The translations under genes and the position numbers were made by a program. A stretch of DNA of 64,000 nt from Zanthoxylum bungeanum (lineage: Eukaryota > Streptophyta > Magnoliopsida > Sapindales > Rutaceae), in contig SKCR01036788.1 in the NCBI GenBank assembly GCA_019454045.1, positions 124,001-188,000 of the forward strand. Direction: 5' to 3'. Under the pieces are notes generated by a model. The model saw nothing but the letters and a program-made list of their open reading frames with translations, did not search any database and was not told the origin of the DNA. Below, one piece after another: positions 60,271 through 64,000 of the stretch (positions are counted from its first letter, which is position 1; each line of letters starts with the position of its first letter).

Positions 60271-61300
60271 GCAAGTTTTATGAAGGTTTTAATTAAGCAA
60301 AGCAAAATTCTGAGAAAGCCAAGTACAAGCAATTCTTGGAGAAATTAGCGTAGGTTAGAGAAGTGTTTAGAGAAGCTTATGAGGTCTCTACAATATTTCT
60401 TTTAGGAGAAATCAAGATTGGATCTTAAAGTTAAGGTTGCTAGCATTGGAATCAAGATTGGATCTTGGAGTGAAGCTTGCAAACCTTGGAAGTTCTCTAA
60501 CCATTTCAACAAGGAGAAGAAGATTGGATATTTGCATTAAGCTTGCTAGGTAAGTTTGAACTTCTCTTAAACTATGTTATTTTATATATTGGATGCATGA
60601 TTATATAGCTTAATGTTGAAATGAGGCTAATAAATTGTGTTACATGCTTTAGAAGTTTAAACACAATATGCTTGCTAATTAGGTCAAAGATGTTCATGTT
60701 GGACATGAAACAATTAATAAGAGTTTGGAACTCTAGATTATAACTTAGAACTTTGGCTACCATTCTATAATCACTTGACCACCTTTAGGTAAACTAGAAT
60801 CGTTCATGAGACATTTTTTATTGGGATTCTAATTTGATTTGTGTTTTGGATTCAAAATTTAAGCCTGTTCGTATTAGACCTAATTTATTTTTTTGTTAAA
60901 ATATTTGATTGAAAAATATGATTTTTATTCTATAACATGTGTTGATGTTGGTTTTGATGTTAAAAATTAATTTTGGATATTTTGGGAGTGTTTAGGGAAG
61001 GTTAAAAGGATTTAGGGTATAAAATCCTATTGCCTCATGTTATTTTTTTTTAAAAACAAATGAAAAAAATATTGAGCTGTAGTGCGTACGGTACGCGCAA
61101 CACTTGTTGAAATTTATTTTCTCCCATTCTGGAGTTTTTGGACTCTGATTTTGCCCCGATTTTTCCAACACACTCGTAATGGAATATAGTATTTAATTAT
61201 ATTATTTAAAATTACACTCATGCTTATATCCATAGGTTAGACCCATTTCCGCTATGCGAGATATTTATCCAACCCTAGGGGTTCCACATCCACCCCAACA

Positions 61301-62950
61301 GTTCACTACCTAAATATTTGGCTGCATTATTTGTTGGGTTCGCACTTCACTATAGTTACAGACAATGTTACCAATACTTTCTTCAAAACACATAGAAGCT
61401 TATTCCCAAGCAAGCTCGGTGGCAAGAGATGCTTGTTGAGTTCGACTTTGAGTGGGAGTATTGACCTGAGAGACATAACCAAGTTGCAAATGCTCTTAGT
61501 CACAAGGCTGTGGTAGAGTTAGTTGTGGTAATTTTGGTCTTGGGGAGTGATTTTCTAGATCGAATCAGAAATGTATCACTTTCTGATCCTGTTTATCTTC
61601 GACAAATGAAAAATATTACTGATGGTCAAATTCAAAAGTATTGGGTAGATACTGGTACGATCTATGCAAAGGGATGAATGCCCTTTGTTCCAAATTATGG
61701 GAACCTAAGGACATAATTATTGAATAAGAAACATGATGCTCCATAGGCGGGACATCCAGCGGTTGAGTGAACATTGGCTTTGCTAGCTCGGAGTTGGTAT
61801 TGGCCAAAGATGGTATATGACGTAGAGGCCTACATGAGATCTTGTTTTGTGTGTCAACATGACAAAACTGAGCGAAGAAAGGGGTTGGGATACTATAACC
61901 TTTTCACATGCTGTAACAGCCATGGAAGAGTGTATCTATGGATTTCATTGGTGGGTTACTAAAAGTGCAAGGATATGGTTCAGTGCTAGTTGTGGTCAAT
62001 CGGTTCTCTAAGTATGTTGTGTTCATGATAGCGCCTGCACGCTTTTTCTTCAAAGATGTGGTGAAACACTTTAAGCTACCGTAAGACATAGTGAATGATT
62101 AAGATGCGTGTTTCACATGTCAATTTTAGACTGAACCATTTGGCTTGATGGGGTCGGACTTGAAGTTTTCTACTACCAATCATCTTCAGACCGATGGCCA
62201 GATGGAGAGGGTGAATGCATTACTGAAAGAGTACTTGAGGCATTATGTAACTGCAAGCCAGAAGAATTGGGTGGATTTACTTGATGTGGCTCTTTTATTA
62301 TACAATTTGTACAAAAGTTCATCGATGAGGATGAGCCCTTTTGAGATATTTTTCGGGCAGCAGCCGCTGACCCTGCATGAGTTAATCAAGCAAATCACTG
62401 GAGGTAAGTGCCCTACAACGTATAGGTTTGCACGAGAGAAGCACGAGATGTTGGAAAATGTGAGGGAAAGTCTCGAGAAATAGTGCGAAAAATGAAGAAG
62501 TATGCTGATTAGAATATGAGAACATTGGAATTTCATGTGGATGACCGAGTGTTGCTGAAATTGACTCATTAAATCTGGAAGAAGATCGGTAGCAAGGTAG
62601 TGCATTGCGGGTTGGTGCCAAAGTATGATGGTTCATTTGAGGTAGTGAAAACAGTGGGTCAAGTAGCTTATCACTTGAAGTTTTCAGATATGATCAAGGT
62701 GCATACTACATTTCATGTGAGCTTCTTGAAACTCTTCCATGAAGACAATGATGAGAGTCGGATTCAGAAGAATATAGCTCCTCCAACAATTTGAAATAAT
62801 TTGACAAAAAAATTGAGAAGATATTGGATCACATGGTGAAACAGCAGGGTAAGAAGAATCAGAAGACTGATTTCTTGGTTCAATGGAAAGATTGCACATA
62901 TGAAGATGCAACTTGGAAAAGAACACTACATTTTGGCAGTTTGAGAGGGT
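61301..62950 (+). pseudogene. Chromovirus RNase H, integrase and chromodomain remnant
   Basis: Starts mid RNase H: VHYLNIWLHYLLGSHFTIVTDN, then TNTFFKTHRSLFPSK and, after a frameshift, RHNQVANALSHKAVVEL. Integrase follows with the H2C2 zinc finger (KHDAP, GHPAVE, SCFVCQHDK near 61720-61870), first catalytic Asp in VSMDFIGG, a VND block with a stop in place of the usual SDR, and a third block DGQMERVNALLKEYLRHYV with Glu kept. 62145-62483 is open (KNWVDLLDVALLLYN, SPFEIFFGQQP). The C-terminal part has LVPKYDGSFEVVKTVGQVAYHL and KVHTTFHVSFLK. A chromodomain ends it at about 62820-62930 (FLVQWKDCTYEDATW). Chromodomains guide insertion into heterochromatin. Confidence 0.87.
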
Positions 62951-62998
62951 AGTCCAGGTGTATCTTGACTCAGTTACGATGAGGACGTCGTCTAGCTC

Positions 62999-63012
62999 AG
63001 GTGGGGGTGGTT
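62999..63012 (+). other. Chromovirus polypurine tract
   Basis: AGGTGGGGGTGGTT just before the LTR start TGTTAGCCCC. Confidence 0.72.
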
Positions 63013-63800
63013 TGTTAGCCCCTTAGTCTAGTTGCTCGAGGAAATTGGAGAACAAGTGGCGTTGGTTGCAGCCTAGCACTGGCAATATATGCACAACATG
63101 GATGACTGCGTGATGGGACAGTTAGTGCTGTCCGAAGGAAGTGATGCTGACACATTGGGCGATTGGTGCTGTTCGTAGGAAGTTGGAATTTCCTTGGGTA
63201 AGGTAGTTTGCGTGCATAAGTAAAGGGAATGGCTTCACATGCAATACACAAGGGAGGTAGTTACATGATAACCGCCAGAAACTGCCCCGCATGAAACATG
63301 TGGGAAATATGGGTTGCAATGAGTGGGAAATTCGAAATAGGCTTGTGTGGATAAGGCTTTAGTGTTTTGCATTCCTAGAACAGTTGGGATGTAACTGCTA
63401 TGTGACTTGTTGGCTGGTGCTCATTGGGGGAGCACACTCTAGGACAGTTGGTGTGTAACTGTCGTTAGTATATAAGATTTTTGTGAAGAACATGCAAAAG
63501 GAGAGCGTGGGTGCGCATTAGTGAGCGTCAGATATGTTCATCGTAAGTCTTTGCATGTTCTAAGCACAGTTCCTTATAATTACTTTGGAGAGTAAAGAAA
63601 AAGGTTTGGTGTGTTTGCCCGTGAAGGATGTGTCTTACGTTCACTTGATGATTGTGTGCTTATTGTGAGGGTGCTTGTGAACGTTGTTGAGAGTTGCTGC
63701 TTGTGACTTGTGTGTGTGCGAGGGAAAGACTGATTGAGTTGGGAGAACTCAGTACCGCACATGGTTAAGAAAACTAGGAGTGAGAATTTGCCGTGTGTCA
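63013..63800 (+). repeat. Chromovirus 3' LTR
   Basis: Starts TGTTAGCCCCTTAGTC. The right end is uncertain because no second copy is present: GTGTGTCA at about 63800 or ATAACCA at about 63812 are the candidates. The U3 part has two short direct repeats, AACAGTTGGGATGTAACTG and GACAGTTGGTGTGTAACTG (63380 and 63443), and a pair around GGAAGT (63135 and 63177). Confidence 0.65.
63469..63476 (+). promoter_or_regulatory. TATA box in chromovirus LTR
   Basis: TATATAAG in GTTAGTATATAAGATTT, about 455 bp into the LTR and directly downstream of the second short direct repeat. Confidence 0.6.
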
Positions 63801-64000
63801 GCTAGTATAACCATATACATGCATATATGTGGAAAAATAAATAAATAATAGTCAGAATGAGAACTCAAATTTTTTAAAGTAATATTACACTTCTGAAGTA
63901 ATGTATCGACCTTTATAATTCAAAGTAAGGTGACATTATTAATTAAATGAAAGAATCAAGTATAAGTAATTTTATAAATTACGAAATTGATTATCCAAAA
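63801..64000. other. AT-rich flank, nothing recognised
   Basis: Sequence after the chromovirus LTR. It has AAATAAATAAATAATAG and scattered AT runs, and no frame, repeat or known motif. Confidence 0.5.

Larger units (their letters stand above)
1..61300 (+). mobile_element. Copia element A, 3' part, host of B and C
   Basis: Ty1/copia retrotransposon whose 5' end lies left of the window. Its sequence is in three blocks (1-1516, 13063-14718, 58075-61300) separated by elements B and C. Reading runs gag, protease, integrase, RT and RNase H, then a purine tract and a 3' LTR, and the protein frame resumes across both inserts. Its last bases are CA at 61300, and the next base restarts a gypsy RNase H frame, so A was itself inserted into element I. 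Many stops and frameshifts make it the most decayed copia copy here and, from nesting, older than B and C. Confidence 0.88.
58824..61300 (+). repeat. Element A 3' LTR
   Basis: About 2.48 kb, starting TGTTGGAGTTGGTGCTTGG after the purine tract and ending CCCCAACA. The right end is fixed by the gypsy RNase H frame that starts at 61301. There is no second copy in the window to confirm it. It includes a TG microsatellite, a TATA box and, near the end, TTTCCGCT as in E. A small perfect palindrome GCGTACGGTACGC lies at 61084-61096. The 83-codon frame at 59397-59648 shows no homology. Confidence 0.75.
61301..63800 (+). mobile_element. Ty3/gypsy chromovirus I, 3' part
   Basis: Older host element interrupted by A in its RNase H. 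The order RNase H, integrase, chromodomain, purine tract, LTR is specific to the chromovirus branch of Ty3/gypsy. The 5' LTR, gag, protease and RT are expected to the left of the window. Confidence 0.85.

Noticed and set aside
61084..61096. GCGTACGGTACGC palindrome as an operator
   Set aside because: A single 13-bp palindrome in a decayed plant LTR, with no second copy or protein context.

Overview
The window is repeat-rich plant nuclear DNA, probably from a eudicot. It contains 2 kb LTRs, primer-binding sites complementary to initiator tRNA-Met, Ty1/copia gag-pol in the order PR-INT-RT-RNaseH, a Ty3/gypsy chromovirus and a Tat/Ogre-like LTR element. I found no host gene, tRNA, rRNA or CRISPR array. 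Every coding region I recognise is a retrotransposon gene, and all are broken. The names A to I below are mine.

Almost all of the window is one nest of LTR retrotransposons, which can be unpacked from 5-bp target-site duplications (TSDs) and from reading frames that resume on the far side of each insert. The outermost host is a chromovirus, element I (+ strand). Only its 3' part is present (61301-63800): RNase H, integrase, chromodomain and 3' LTR. Copia element A (+; 1-1516, 13063-14718, 58075-61300) sits in I's RNase H. Two elements sit inside A. Element B (-; 1517-13062; TSD ATATC) lies in A's integrase and itself carries a solo LTR, H (4567-6666; TSD CTCCG). Element C (+; 14719-58074; TSD CCATA) lies in A's reverse transcriptase.

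C has been hit three times. G, a 6.4 kb Tat/Ogre-like gypsy derivative (-; 15519-21918; TSD ACTAC), is in its 5' LTR. E, another copia family (+; 24322-42466), is in its gag, with a deletion across the left junction. F (-; 45035-55039; TSD AAATC) is in its RT. E in turn carries D (+; 25027-35056; TSD ATAAC) in its leader. The deepest chain is I > A > C > E > D.

B, C, D, F and H belong to one copia superfamily with related 1.9-2.1 kb LTRs starting TGTTNGA. C and F carry recognisable though mutated gag-pol. B and D share the same stop codons, the same lost YVDD box and the same AT-rich leader array, so they look like one coding-dead subfamily that kept moving with proteins supplied in trans. 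D's two LTRs are about 98.5% identical by hand count. The leaders of B, D and F each hold three copies of an 18-bp word built on the palindrome TTGGCCAA. G has lost gag-pol and consists of LTR, PPT, 2.3 kb of 42-44 bp tandem repeats and a truncated LTR. About 88 bp of G's LTR recurs in the same sense in E's leader.
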